The notes beneath the pieces were generated by a model, which was given only the letters and a program-made list of their open reading frames with translations, was not told the DNA's origin and did no database searches. Positions 17,139 to 24,625 of a DNA stretch of 35,688 nucleotides are shown in pieces. Numbering within the stretch: position 1 is the first letter of the stretch; every line of letters begins with the position of its first letter. Both the position numbers and the translations under genes were made by a program. Source of the DNA: JAXHUH01 sp034211175 (GTDB taxonomy: Bacteria > Actinomycetota > Acidimicrobiia > Acidimicrobiales > CAIXPF01); assembly GCA_034211175.1 (NCBI GenBank), contig JAXHUH010000266.1, positions 1-35,688 of the forward strand. The letters are read 5' to 3'.

Positions 17139-18361
17139 TGAGGCTCGCGTTCGTCGTCCAGCGGTACGGCGCGGAGATCGGCGGTGGGTCCGAGGCCGCG
17201 TGCCGCATGTTCGCGGAGCGCATGGCGGCCCGGGGCCACCGGGTCGACGTGCTGACGTCCTGCGCCAAGCGCTACACCGACTGGGCCGACGAGTACCCGC
17301 CCGGCGCGGCCGAGCTCAACGGGGTGACGGTGCGGCGCTTCGGTGTCGCCCGGCTGCGCACCGACCAGAACTTCGGTGTGCTCAACCAGGTCGTGCACCA
17401 CAGCCCGAGGCCGCTGCCGATGAGCCTCCAGCAGCGGTGGTTGCGCGAGCAGGGCCCGGACCTGCCGTCAATGGCTCCGTGGCTGCGCCGCAACCGGCAC
17501 CGCTACGACGTCGTCGTCGTGGTCACCTACCTCTACCCGACGGCGGTCGCCGGACTGCAGGCGGCGGCCGGCCACGTGCCGACGGTGTTCATGCCGACCG
17601 CGCACCTCGAGCCGTACCTCGGCTTGACGCTGTTCGACACGGCGTTCGCGCTCACGGACGGCTTCGCGTTCCTCACCCCGGAGGAGGCGTCGCTCGTCGA
17701 GGGCCGCTTCGGGCTCCGCGACCGCCCCTCGTCGGTGGTCGGCATCGGCCTCGACCCGCTCGAGACACCGGACCCGACGCCGTTCCGGCTCGAGCACGGC
17801 CTCGGTGACGACCCGTACCTGCTGTGCCTCGGTCGGCTCGACCCGGCCAAGGGCGCGCACATCGCCGCCACCATGTTCGACCAGTACAAGCAGCGTCACC
17901 CGGGCCCGCTCAAGCTGGTCTTCGTCGGCGACCGGGTCACCTCGGTGCCCGACCGCGACGATGTCGTGATGACCGGGTACGTGTCCGAGGAGGACAAGCA
18001 CCGGGCGCTCGCCGGGTCGATCGCGCTCCTCCACCCGTCGTTCTTCGAGTCGTTCTCGATCGTGTTGACCGAGGCGTGGGCCCACGGGGTCCCGGTGATC
18101 GTGAACGCCGCCTGCGACGTGCTCGCCGGCCAGACGACCCGCGCCCGGGGCGGGCTCGGCTACCGGACCTACGCCGAGTTCGAGGCCGCGGTCGAGGAGC
18201 TCATGGCCCGACCGGACCTGCGGAGCTTCCTCGGCGAGAGCGGACGCCGCTACGTCGCCGACACCTACCAGTGGGACGCGGTCCTCGACCGCTTCGAGTC
18301 GGTCATCGCCGGTGCCGAGGCGACGTTCCGCTCGCGGGCCGAGCTCGCCGCACAGGCATGA
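17138..18361 (+). CDS. Glycosyltransferase family 4
   Basis: A 407-aa GT4 enzyme and the second GT of the export operon. The opening MRLAFVVQRYGAEIGGGSEA carries the Gly-rich acceptor-domain loop. The middle has MPTAHLEPYLGLTLFD and FLTPEEASLVEGRFG. The donor domain reads LLCLGRLDPAKGAHIAATMF, VMTGYVSEEDKHRALAGS, LLHPSFFESFSIVLTEAWA and VPVIVNAACDVLAGQT. The ESFSIVLTE segment replaces the usual EGFGxxxxE but keeps both glutamates. ATG 17138 shares a base with the preceding TGA. The last codons overlap an ATG at 18358 (ATGA) that opens a 28-aa ORF leading into the permease gene. The linkage formed is unknown. Confidence 0.9.
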   Translation: MRLAFVVQRYGAEIGGGSEAACRMFAERMAARGHRVDVLTSCAKRYTDWADEYPPGAAELNGVTVRRFGVARLRTDQNFGVLNQVVHHSPRPLPMSLQQRWLREQGPDLPSMAPWLRRNRHRYDVVVVVTYLYPTAVAGLQAAAGHVPTVFMPTAHLEPYLGLTLFDTAFALTDGFAFLTPEEASLVEGRFGLRDRPSSVVGIGLDPLETPDPTPFRLEHGLGDDPYLLCLGRLDPAKGAHIAATMFDQYKQRHPGPLKLVFVGDRVTSVPDRDDVVMTGYVSEEDKHRALAGSIALLHPSFFESFSIVLTEAWAHGVPVIVNAACDVLAGQTTRARGGLGYRTYAEFEAAVEELMARPDLRSFLGESGRRYVADTYQWDAVLDRFESVIAGAEATFRSRAELAAQA

Positions 18362-18444
18362 GCGTCACCCGGACGCCCCCGACCCCGGCCGTCGACGCCC
18401 GCCCGCTCGTGCCAACGGCGGCGTGGGACGATGGTGCACGATGA
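18358..18444 (+). CDS. Possible 28-aa ORF coupling the GT4 and permease genes
   Basis: ATG 18358 overlaps the GT4 stop (ATGA), and this ORF's own TGA (18442-18444) overlaps the ATG of the permease gene (18441), again as ATGA. The peptide is rich in Pro, Thr and Ala with no hydrophobic segment. It fills exactly the 79 bp between the two genes. It may be translated only to carry ribosomes from one gene to the next, or the geometry could be chance in a GC-rich sequence. No homology can be judged at this length. Confidence 0.4.
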   Translation: MSVTRTPPTPAVDARPLVPTAAWDDGAR

Positions 18445-19235
18445 CGGCGGTGCGAGAGCTCCTCGGATCGAGAGAGCTGCTGTGGAACCTGACCCAACGG
18501 AACCTGCGCGGCAGGTACCGGGGTTCGATCCTGGGCTGGACCTGGTCCCTGCTCAACCCGTTGGCGACCACCGCGGTCTACTGGTTCGTCTTCACCCGCG
18601 TCTTCGAGGCAGTGCCTCCGGTCTCGCCCACCGGACTCGAGAACTACGCCCTCTACCTCGTGATCGGCCTGCTGCCGTGGACCTACTTCCTGGTCGGCAC
18701 GACCCAGGCGATGTCCGAGCTGATCGGCAACGGGTCCTTGATCCGCAAGGTGTGGTTCCCCCGCGAGATCCTCGTCGCCTCGAGCGTCATCGCCCAGACC
18801 ATCGCGTTCCTGATCGAGCTCGCGCTCCTCGGGTTCATCCTCGCGCTCGTCGGCAACATCGTCGTCCTGTGGATCCCGGTCATCCTCGTGCTCGTGGTGC
18901 TACTGGGCATCTTCACGCTGGGCGTCTCGATGTTCCTCGCCTCGCTGAACGTCTACTTCCGTGACCTCAGCTACCTGTGGGGCGTGCTCGGCCAGATGAT
19001 CTTCTACGGCACGCCGATCATCTACACGGTCGAGATCCTGCCGTCGAACCTGCAGTGGATGCCTCGGGTCAACCCGATCTACTCCTACATCAGCGCGTTC
19101 CGCAGCGTGATGTACGACCTGCAGTTCCCGACGGCGATGACCTGGCTGAAGATGACGACCACCAGCGCGATCGCACTGGCGATCGGGTGGGCCGTGTTCG
19201 CCCGGCTGTCCCCCCGCTTCGCCGAGGAGCTGTGA
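18441..19235 (+). CDS. wzm: ABC-2 type polysaccharide export permease (Wzm-like)
   Basis: A 264-aa membrane subunit of an ABC exporter that moves lipid-linked polysaccharide across the inner membrane. The N-terminus ELLWNLTQRNLRGRYRGSIL is the amphipathic helix typical of the family, followed by GWTWSLLNPLATTAVYWFVF. About six membrane segments can be seen, with LIRKVWFPREILVASSVI as the conserved coupling-helix region. MIFYGTPIIYTVEILP and VNPIYSYISAFRSVMYD precede the last helix. ATG 18441 overlaps the small ORF stop. Its stop overlaps the wzt ATG (TGATG), as expected for stoichiometric subunits. A teichoic acid exporter (TagG type) is the closest alternative; the pairing with a C-terminally extended ATPase favours Wzm. 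Confidence 0.9.
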   Translation: MTAVRELLGSRELLWNLTQRNLRGRYRGSILGWTWSLLNPLATTAVYWFVFTRVFEAVPPVSPTGLENYALYLVIGLLPWTYFLVGTTQAMSELIGNGSLIRKVWFPREILVASSVIAQTIAFLIELALLGFILALVGNIVVLWIPVILVLVVLLGIFTLGVSMFLASLNVYFRDLSYLWGVLGQMIFYGTPIIYTVEILPSNLQWMPRVNPIYSYISAFRSVMYDLQFPTAMTWLKMTTTSAIALAIGWAVFARLSPRFAEEL

Positions 19236-20461
19236 TGGCCGACGCCGCCATCTCGATCGAGAACGTCTCCAAGCGGTTCCGCATCTACCACGATCGCAAC
19301 CAGACGCTGAAGTCGACCGTCATGCGCGGCCGACGCGCCCGGTACGAGGACTTCTGGGCGCTCAAGGACGTCAGCTTCGAGATCGAGCGGGGCGAGACGT
19401 TCGGCATCATCGGCCACAACGGCTCGGGCAAGTCGACGATGCTCAAGTGCCTGGCGAAGATCCTTCGCCCCGAGGAGGGCCGGATCGAGGTGCGGGGAAC
19501 GATCTCGAGCCTGCTCGAGCTGGGCGCCGGGTTCCATCCCGAGCTGACGGGCCGGGAGAACATCTACCTCAACGCCTCGATCCTCGGCCTGTCGCGCCAC
19601 CAGGTCGACGAGCGGTTCGACGAGATCGTCGAGTTCGCCGACCTCGAGCACTTCATCGACATGCCGGTCAAGAACTACTCGTCCGGCATGTACGTGCGCC
19701 TCGGCTTCGCGGTGGCCATCAACGTCGACCCCGAGATCCTCATGATCGACGAGGTCCTCTCGGTGGGCGACGAGCTGTTCCAACGGAAGAGCTCCGAGCG
19801 CATCGCCCACTTCCGCGACTCCAACCGCACCGTCGTCATCGTCTCCCACGGGCTCGACCAGGTGCGGTCGCTGTGCGATCGGGTGGCGTGGCTGGACCAC
19901 GGCGAGCTCCAGATGGTCGGCCCCGCGCCCGAGGTCGTCGACGCCTACACGGGCGAGACGGTGGTCGACCGCGAGACCAACGCCGAGGGCGTGACCACCC
20001 GGTGGGGCTCGGGCGAGGCGCGCATCACCGAGGTCGAGCTGCTCGACGCCGCCGGCAACCCGGCGCGCTCGGTGCGCACCGGCGAGGGCCTGATCATCCG
20101 CATCCACTTCGTCGCCCACGAGCGGATCATCGACCCGAGCTTCGGCATCGCCATCGAGCACATCGACGGCCAGCTGATGACGGCCACGAACACCACGCGC
20201 CAGAACCAGACCGTCAAGGAGATCGACGGGCCCGGGATCGTCGACGTGCGCATCCCGGCGGTGACGCTCGCCGAGGGCACGTACGACCTCGACGTCGCCA
20301 TCGGCGAGCGCACCGAGCGCAACGACTACGACCACTGGCGCCGGCCGATCCGCTTCGACGTCAAGCGGGGCGAGGGCGTCCCCGTCGGCTACCTCGACCT
20401 CGGCATCGAGTTCGGTCTCGACCGGACGACGACAGACCCGGCCCGCCGCCGCGGCGCCTGA
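19235..20461 (+). CDS. wzt: ABC polysaccharide exporter ATPase with C-terminal extension (Wzt-like)
   Basis: A 408-aa ATP-binding subunit. Walker A is GHNGSGKST (60-68), the signature YSSGM (148-152), Walker B ILMIDE (168-173) and the H-loop His 205 (VSHG). ISSLLELGAGFHPELTGREN is the region typical of polysaccharide exporters. The NBD ends near 245, and residues about 255-408 form a beta-rich extension (ARITEVELLDAAG, GLIIRIHFVAHERI, GTYDLDVAIGERTE). This resembles the Wzt C-terminal domain that in E. coli O9a binds the capped end of the glycan. TagH-type exporters usually lack such a domain. GAGGAG lies just before the ATG, which overlaps the permease stop. It ends the operon and faces a convergent GT4 across a stem-loop. 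Confidence 0.92.
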   Translation: MADAAISIENVSKRFRIYHDRNQTLKSTVMRGRRARYEDFWALKDVSFEIERGETFGIIGHNGSGKSTMLKCLAKILRPEEGRIEVRGTISSLLELGAGFHPELTGRENIYLNASILGLSRHQVDERFDEIVEFADLEHFIDMPVKNYSSGMYVRLGFAVAINVDPEILMIDEVLSVGDELFQRKSSERIAHFRDSNRTVVIVSHGLDQVRSLCDRVAWLDHGELQMVGPAPEVVDAYTGETVVDRETNAEGVTTRWGSGEARITEVELLDAAGNPARSVRTGEGLIIRIHFVAHERIIDPSFGIAIEHIDGQLMTATNTTRQNQTVKEIDGPGIVDVRIPAVTLAEGTYDLDVAIGERTERNDYDHWRRPIRFDVKRGEGVPVGYLDLGIEFGLDRTTTDPARRRGA

Positions 20462-20590
20462 CGACCCGACTGACCCCGCCAACCGGAACCGCCCGGAACT
20501 GCGACGCGCACCCGGCCCGACCCGCTGGCGCAGACGCGGACCGACGGGCTCACGACGGGGCGACGACCTCGTCGGCCTCCCCGCTGTCGG

Positions 20591-20608
20591 GCCTGAACGG
20601 GTTCAGGC
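20591..20608. terminator. Palindromic stem-loop between convergent wzt and GT4 genes
   Basis: 8-bp perfect arms (20591-20598 and 20601-20608) flank a GG centre, and the structure covers the stop codon of the minus-strand GT4 at 20603. The rest of 20462-20590 shows no further feature. Confidence 0.45.
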
Positions 20609-21784
20609 GTCGGCAACCGCCGCAACTGCGGCGTCGAGCTGGCCGAACGCCCGTGACCAGGTGAACGTCCGGCCGGCCTCGCGGGCCGCCTCCCGACAGC
20701 GCGTGGCCAGGTCGCGATCCTCGGAGAGCCGACGCACGCCGGCGGCGATGGCCTCGGGGGTCGGTTCGACGACGAGGCCGGCGCCGGCGTCCTCGGTGAG
20801 CTCGACGAGGCTCCCGCCGTCGTCGCACACCACCACCGGGACCCCGTGGGCCATCGCCTCGATGACGGTGAGCCCGTAGTCCTCGTCGAGCGCGGGGGCG
20901 ACGACGCAGGTCGCCCGGCGGTACAGCCCGGCGAGCTCGGCGTGGGTCGCGTAGCTCACGAACCGGACGATCCCGGCCGGCGAGCGTCCCGGCAGGGGCG
21001 GGTCGCCGTGGTTGCGGGCCCGCCACAGGCGCTCGGGCTCGACATCGGTCGTCGATCGGGCCAGCTCGTCGATGCGGCGGACCCAGTCGATGCGCGACCC
21101 GGCCCCGACGCAGACGGCCGGCAGCTCGCCGAAGCCGCGGGCGGCGGCCGCGAACAGCTCGGTCCGCTTCGGGAACTCGTGGCGGCTGACGCAGAGCACG
21201 TGCTCGCCGGGGCCCGGCCGCTCGGCCGGCTCCGCCGTCGCCGCGAGGCCGATGCCGGCGTGGAACGGCGAGACCCGATCGATCCCGTTGTAGCGGTCGA
21301 GGCGATCCGCGACCGTCCGGCTCGGCACGCAGAACCGGCCGACACCGGCCAGGCACTCGTCGTCGAGCTCGCGCACGACGGAGGCGAGCTCGAGGTGGAG
21401 GTCGGGGTCCCGCACGAGACCGGCCGACGCGAGCAGCGGGGCGAACTCGTAGAACAGGCGATAGTGGTGGTAGAAGAGCGCGAGGTGCCGCTCGTGGCGA
21501 ACGGCGAACGATCCGGGCTGGGTGCTGATGACCAGGTCCTCGCCCGAGAGGTCGACGGCCCGGAACGTGGCCACGAGGCCGAGGTAGTCCACGAACTCCG
21601 GTGCCCGTCGGCGCAGCTCGTCGGGCACGGGCCGGCCGAGCGCCCGGTCGGGATCGAGATCGGCGCGGACGGTCACGATGCGCACCTCGTGGCCGACGCT
21701 GCGCAGGTGGCGGACCACGCGCCGCACGACGAGCTCGAACCCGCCGACGGTGCCGTGGTCGGGCTTGACGACGGCGATCCTCAC
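20603..21784 (-). CDS. Glycosyltransferase family 4
   Basis: A 393-aa GT4 enzyme. It opens VRIAVVKPDHGTVGGFELVV with the Gly-rich loop, then LVISTQPGSFAVRHERHLAL and FYHHYRLFYEFAP in the acceptor domain. The donor domain has HVLCVSRHEFPKRTELFAAA, FVSYATHAELAGLYRRATCV and PALDEDYGLTVIEAMAHGVPV, with the glutamate/aspartate pair in EDYGLTVIE, then GGSLVELTEDAGAGLVV. GTG 21782-21784 overlaps the TGA of the small coiled-coil gene (GTGA) and starts at the family N-terminus. The longer open frame that extends to 22705 is out of register with any homologous region. It is oriented against the export operon but is likely part of the same glycan pathway. Confidence 0.88.
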   Translation of the reverse strand: MRIAVVKPDHGTVGGFELVVRRVVRHLRSVGHEVRIVTVRADLDPDRALGRPVPDELRRRAPEFVDYLGLVATFRAVDLSGEDLVISTQPGSFAVRHERHLALFYHHYRLFYEFAPLLASAGLVRDPDLHLELASVVRELDDECLAGVGRFCVPSRTVADRLDRYNGIDRVSPFHAGIGLAATAEPAERPGPGEHVLCVSRHEFPKRTELFAAAARGFGELPAVCVGAGSRIDWVRRIDELARSTTDVEPERLWRARNHGDPPLPGRSPAGIVRFVSYATHAELAGLYRRATCVVAPALDEDYGLTVIEAMAHGVPVVVCDDGGSLVELTEDAGAGLVVEPTPEAIAAGVRRLSEDRDLATRCREAAREAGRTFTWSRAFGQLDAAVAAVADA

Positions 21785-22170
21785 CGTCCGGGCCCCGGCC
21801 GCAGCTCCTCGAGCGACGCCTCGACCCGATCGAGCCGGGCGGCCAGCCCCTCGAGCTGGGCGAAGACGTCCTCGAACGCGGTCGTGGTCGCCCGGTTGAA
21901 CGTCGCCTGGTCCCGCAGGAACAGCCGCGCGACCCGCAGGACGAGGCCCTTCAGCCGGCGGAACCGGCCGACCGTCGGTACGGCGTCGACCGCGGCGCGG
22001 GCCTTGAGCGCGGCGACCATCTCGTCGCCGGCGGACGAGACCTCGACCCGGAGGCTGTCGTTCTCCGCGGCGACGCGCGCCAGCGCTCGCGCCCGGGCCA
22101 CGAGGTCGTCGGTGTCGGCGGCGTCCGCGCCTTCTCCGTCGGGGTGTCCGGGTCGCGCTGGCTCGTTCAC
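21781..22170 (-). CDS. Small coiled-coil protein of unknown function coupled to a GT4
   Basis: A 129-aa protein that I do not recognise. Residues 1-20 are acidic and disordered. Residues 22-60 form a heptad-like helix (LVARARALARVAAENDSLRV). A basic amphipathic segment, RFRRLKGLVLRVARLFLRDQ (69-88), could lie on the membrane. FNRATTTAFEDVF and a second heptad helix (about 99-122) follow. The VLRVARLFLRDQATFNRA stretch resembles N-terminal regions attached to some envelope methyltransferases and glycosyltransferases, so it could be a scaffold or membrane adaptor for the GT4. GTG 22170 is chosen because TACGCT lies exactly 7 nt upstream. Its stop overlaps the GT4 start (GTGA). Confidence 0.72.
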   Translation of the reverse strand: MNEPARPGHPDGEGADAADTDDLVARARALARVAAENDSLRVEVSSAGDEMVAALKARAAVDAVPTVGRFRRLKGLVLRVARLFLRDQATFNRATTTAFEDVFAQLEGLAARLDRVEASLEELRPGPGR

Positions 22171-22177
22171 CGGCTGG

Positions 22178-22183
22178 AGCGTA
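22178..22183 (-). promoter_or_regulatory. Putative leaderless -10 box (TACGCT) for the coiled-coil/GT4 operon
   Basis: The minus strand has TACGCT, 7 nt, then GTG 22170. Spacing and sequence match the other leaderless candidates in the window and fix the start codon. Confidence 0.55.
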
Positions 22184-22245
22184 CAACGCGGCCGGGACCC
22201 CCGATCCCGCCTCCGGGCGCGACCGGCGGGGGTTCGCAAAGGTGC

Positions 22246-22251
22246 AAGACT
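22246..22251 (+). promoter_or_regulatory. Possible leaderless -10 box (AAGACT) for the GT-C-like gene
   Basis: AAGACT ends 8 nt before ATG 22260. It overlaps the alternative GTG start at 22242, so it favours the ATG. The first base does not match TANNNT. Confidence 0.33.
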
Positions 22252-22259
22252 TGCCCGCC

Positions 22260-24548
22260 ATGACCCCCGGTTCGCCCGACCGCGCAGAGGGCGCTGCACA
22301 CGCCGTGACCGACGACGATGCCCCCGTCGACGAGCCGGACCCCGAAGGCGCCGAGACCGACGCGGCGGAGGCCGGAACGTCCCGCACGGACGGGGACGGC
22401 GCACCGGTGTCGGCCTCGACGGCCGGTGCACCGTCGTCGACCAGCGCCGCGGACGACGACGAGGAGCGCTCCTCCGTCGTCCCGGCGTGGCTCGAGGTGC
22501 TCGCCATCGTCTCCGCGACCGGCCCCCTCGCGGTCGGCTCGGTCGCCCTCGTCCTGGCGATGCTCGAGGCGTACTCGATGGTCGCCTCGCTCGTCATCGC
22601 GCTCCCCCTGTGGGCGCTCAGCGTCTGGACGACGGTCCGGCTGCTGGGGCTCACCTCGGCGACGAGCCGCAGGGACCACACGATGGCCGGGGTCGTCGTC
22701 CTCATCGTGCTCGCCTCGTTCGCCTGGAACGGGATCCACGCCAGCGAGCACCTCTGGGTCGGTCGCGACCCGGGCTCCTATGCGGCGACCGCCCGGGTGA
22801 TCGTCCGCGACGGCAAGCTCACGACCGACTTCTTCGACCCGTTCCTCATCGGCAACGACACCGTGCGCCCCCTGGCGACCGCCGCCTACACCGAGCGGGT
22901 CGTCGAGGACGGCACGTCCACACCCGACCACATCGAGTACCAGTTCAACCACGTGATCTCCGCGGTGCTGGCGGTCGGGTACGACATCGGCGGCCCGACG
23001 GTGATGTTCCGCATACCGGCGTTGCTCCTCGCCGTCACCCTGCTGTCGATCTACGCCATCGCGGCCCGCCTGACACGACGAAGTTGGCTCGGCGTCGCGG
23101 CGGTCATCGCGTTCGCGGCGTCGATGCCCTACGTCGTCAACGCCCGCGACACCTACTCGGAGTCGATCACCGCGCTGTTCTTCTGGGCCGGGTTGCTGGC
23201 GACGGTCCACGCCATCCGCCGCATCGACCCCGCGGTCGCGTTCGCGGCCGGCGCACTGATCGGCGGCACCGCCATGGCCCGGATCGACGGCGCGGTGCAG
23301 CTCGTCGCCGCGGCGCCGTTCGCGCTCGCCCTCGCCTGCCGCGGACGTCGTGGGCTCGTCGCGGCGGGCACGTTCTCGCTCGGGGCGTTCGCCACCTTCG
23401 CCATCGGCTCGATCGACGGCTGGGGGTTCTCCTCCGCGTACTACGACGCGCTCCGCGAGTCCCGACGCCAGGTCGAGGCGCTCATGGCCGTCGCGTGGGT
23501 GGGCTGTGGCATCGCCTACGTCCTGTGGCGCACCCGCCCGGCCATCCGGTCGTGGTACTCGTCGACGACGACACGGTTGGCCGCGGTCGCCGGCGTCGTG
23601 GTGACCGGCGCCATGTTCGCGCTGTGGTTCGTGCGGCCGGCCGTGCAGACCGTGCGCGACCCCCGCTTCACCCAGATCGTCGAGGGCCTGCAACGCCTCG
23701 AGGGCCGCACACCCGACCCGACGAGGGTGTACTCCGAGCAGACCCTCAACTGGATGGCGTGGTACCTCGGCCCGCCTGCGGTGGCGCTCGCGGCCATCGG
23801 CGCCGGGTTCCTCGCCTGGCGGTCGATGCGGGGCGAGACGCGCTGGCTCGGCCCGGTGCTCGGCATCGCCCTCGTGATCGGTGGCTCGGTCTACCTGTGG
23901 CGCCCGGAGATCACCCCGGACCACATCTGGGCGATGCGCCGCTTCGTGTTCGTCGTCGTACCCGGCCTCGCCGTGCTCGCCGTGTACGGGATCGCCCAGA
24001 TCGCGCAGGTGCTGCGGAGCCGCATCGGTGACGTCGCCACCGGGGCGCTCGCGGCACTCGCCGCGCTCGCCGTGGTGGTCGCGCCGATCCTGGCGACGGC
24101 ACCGGTCCGCGAGCTGCAGGAGCAGGCCAACTTCCTCGGCCCGATGGACGACCTGTGCGCGGCGCTGCCAGAGGACGCTGCGGTGCTCGTCCTCCAGGGT
24201 GCCCGCTCCCCGCTCACCCAGACGATCTACGCCTGGTGCGGCACCCCGACCGCGTCGCTGACCGAACCGGACCCGGACCTCATCCGGGAGATCGCAGCGG
24301 ACAGCGCGGCGGAGTGCCGCCATCTCCACATCGTCTCGGTCAAGCGTGTCCCGACGGAGGCCCACCTCGAGGTGCTCGAAGACCTGCAACCGCTCTTCAG
24401 CGAGACCCCGACGCTCACCAGGGAGGTCGTCAACGACCGCGTGCTCGGGCTCACGTTGACGGTCCGACCGAGCGCCTACGACATCGAGTACCTCCAGATC
24501 GCGTCGGCGCCGGTGGACATCGAGCTCGACCCGTCGTGTGATGCGTGA
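22260..24548 (+). CDS. Polytopic membrane protein, probable GT-C-fold glycosyltransferase
   Basis: A 762-aa protein. Residues 1-72 are acidic and disordered. Ten or more hydrophobic segments follow (about 76-620). A soluble C-terminal part of about 140 residues (NFLGPMDDLCAALPEDAAVL onward), probably extracytoplasmic, ends the chain. The first large loop has LWVGRDPGSYAATARVIVRDG with D170, matching the place of the catalytic acid in GT-C enzymes such as ArnT and PMT. VNARDTYSESITALFFW (D297) is a second GT39/GT83-like motif. GT-C enzymes use polyprenyl-phosphate sugars outside the membrane, and a GtrB/DPM-like GT2 that could make such a donor lies at 26976. No family can be named with certainty. 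GTG 22242 is an alternative start. Confidence 0.75.
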   Translation: MTPGSPDRAEGAAHAVTDDDAPVDEPDPEGAETDAAEAGTSRTDGDGAPVSASTAGAPSSTSAADDDEERSSVVPAWLEVLAIVSATGPLAVGSVALVLAMLEAYSMVASLVIALPLWALSVWTTVRLLGLTSATSRRDHTMAGVVVLIVLASFAWNGIHASEHLWVGRDPGSYAATARVIVRDGKLTTDFFDPFLIGNDTVRPLATAAYTERVVEDGTSTPDHIEYQFNHVISAVLAVGYDIGGPTVMFRIPALLLAVTLLSIYAIAARLTRRSWLGVAAVIAFAASMPYVVNARDTYSESITALFFWAGLLATVHAIRRIDPAVAFAAGALIGGTAMARIDGAVQLVAAAPFALALACRGRRGLVAAGTFSLGAFATFAIGSIDGWGFSSAYYDALRESRRQVEALMAVAWVGCGIAYVLWRTRPAIRSWYSSTTTRLAAVAGVVVTGAMFALWFVRPAVQTVRDPRFTQIVEGLQRLEGRTPDPTRVYSEQTLNWMAWYLGPPAVALAAIGAGFLAWRSMRGETRWLGPVLGIALVIGGSVYLWRPEITPDHIWAMRRFVFVVVPGLAVLAVYGIAQIAQVLRSRIGDVATGALAALAALAVVVAPILATAPVRELQEQANFLGPMDDLCAALPEDAAVLVLQGARSPLTQTIYAWCGTPTASLTEPDPDLIREIAADSAAECRHLHIVSVKRVPTEAHLEVLEDLQPLFSETPTLTREVVNDRVLGLTLTVRPSAYDIEYLQIASAPVDIELDPSCDA

Positions 24549-24612
24549 CGCCGATCCCCGATCCTGACTCATCGCAGGTCGGCAAGAGCCGCAGTTGCAG
24601 TAGGACCATCGG

Positions 24613-24618
24613 TACACT
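24613..24618 (+). promoter_or_regulatory. Putative leaderless -10 box (TACACT) for the amidase gene
   Basis: TACACT ends 7 nt before ATG 24626, placing transcription start at the A of the ATG. No ribosome-binding site is present. The interval 24549-24612 shows no other feature. Confidence 0.55.
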
Positions 24619-24625
24619 CCGGCTG

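Noticed and set aside
20603..22705. 700-codon minus-strand frame extending the GT4 upstream
   Set aside because: Its N-terminal 300 codons are off-frame readings of the coiled-coil and GT-C-like genes. The family N-terminus begins at GTG 21784.
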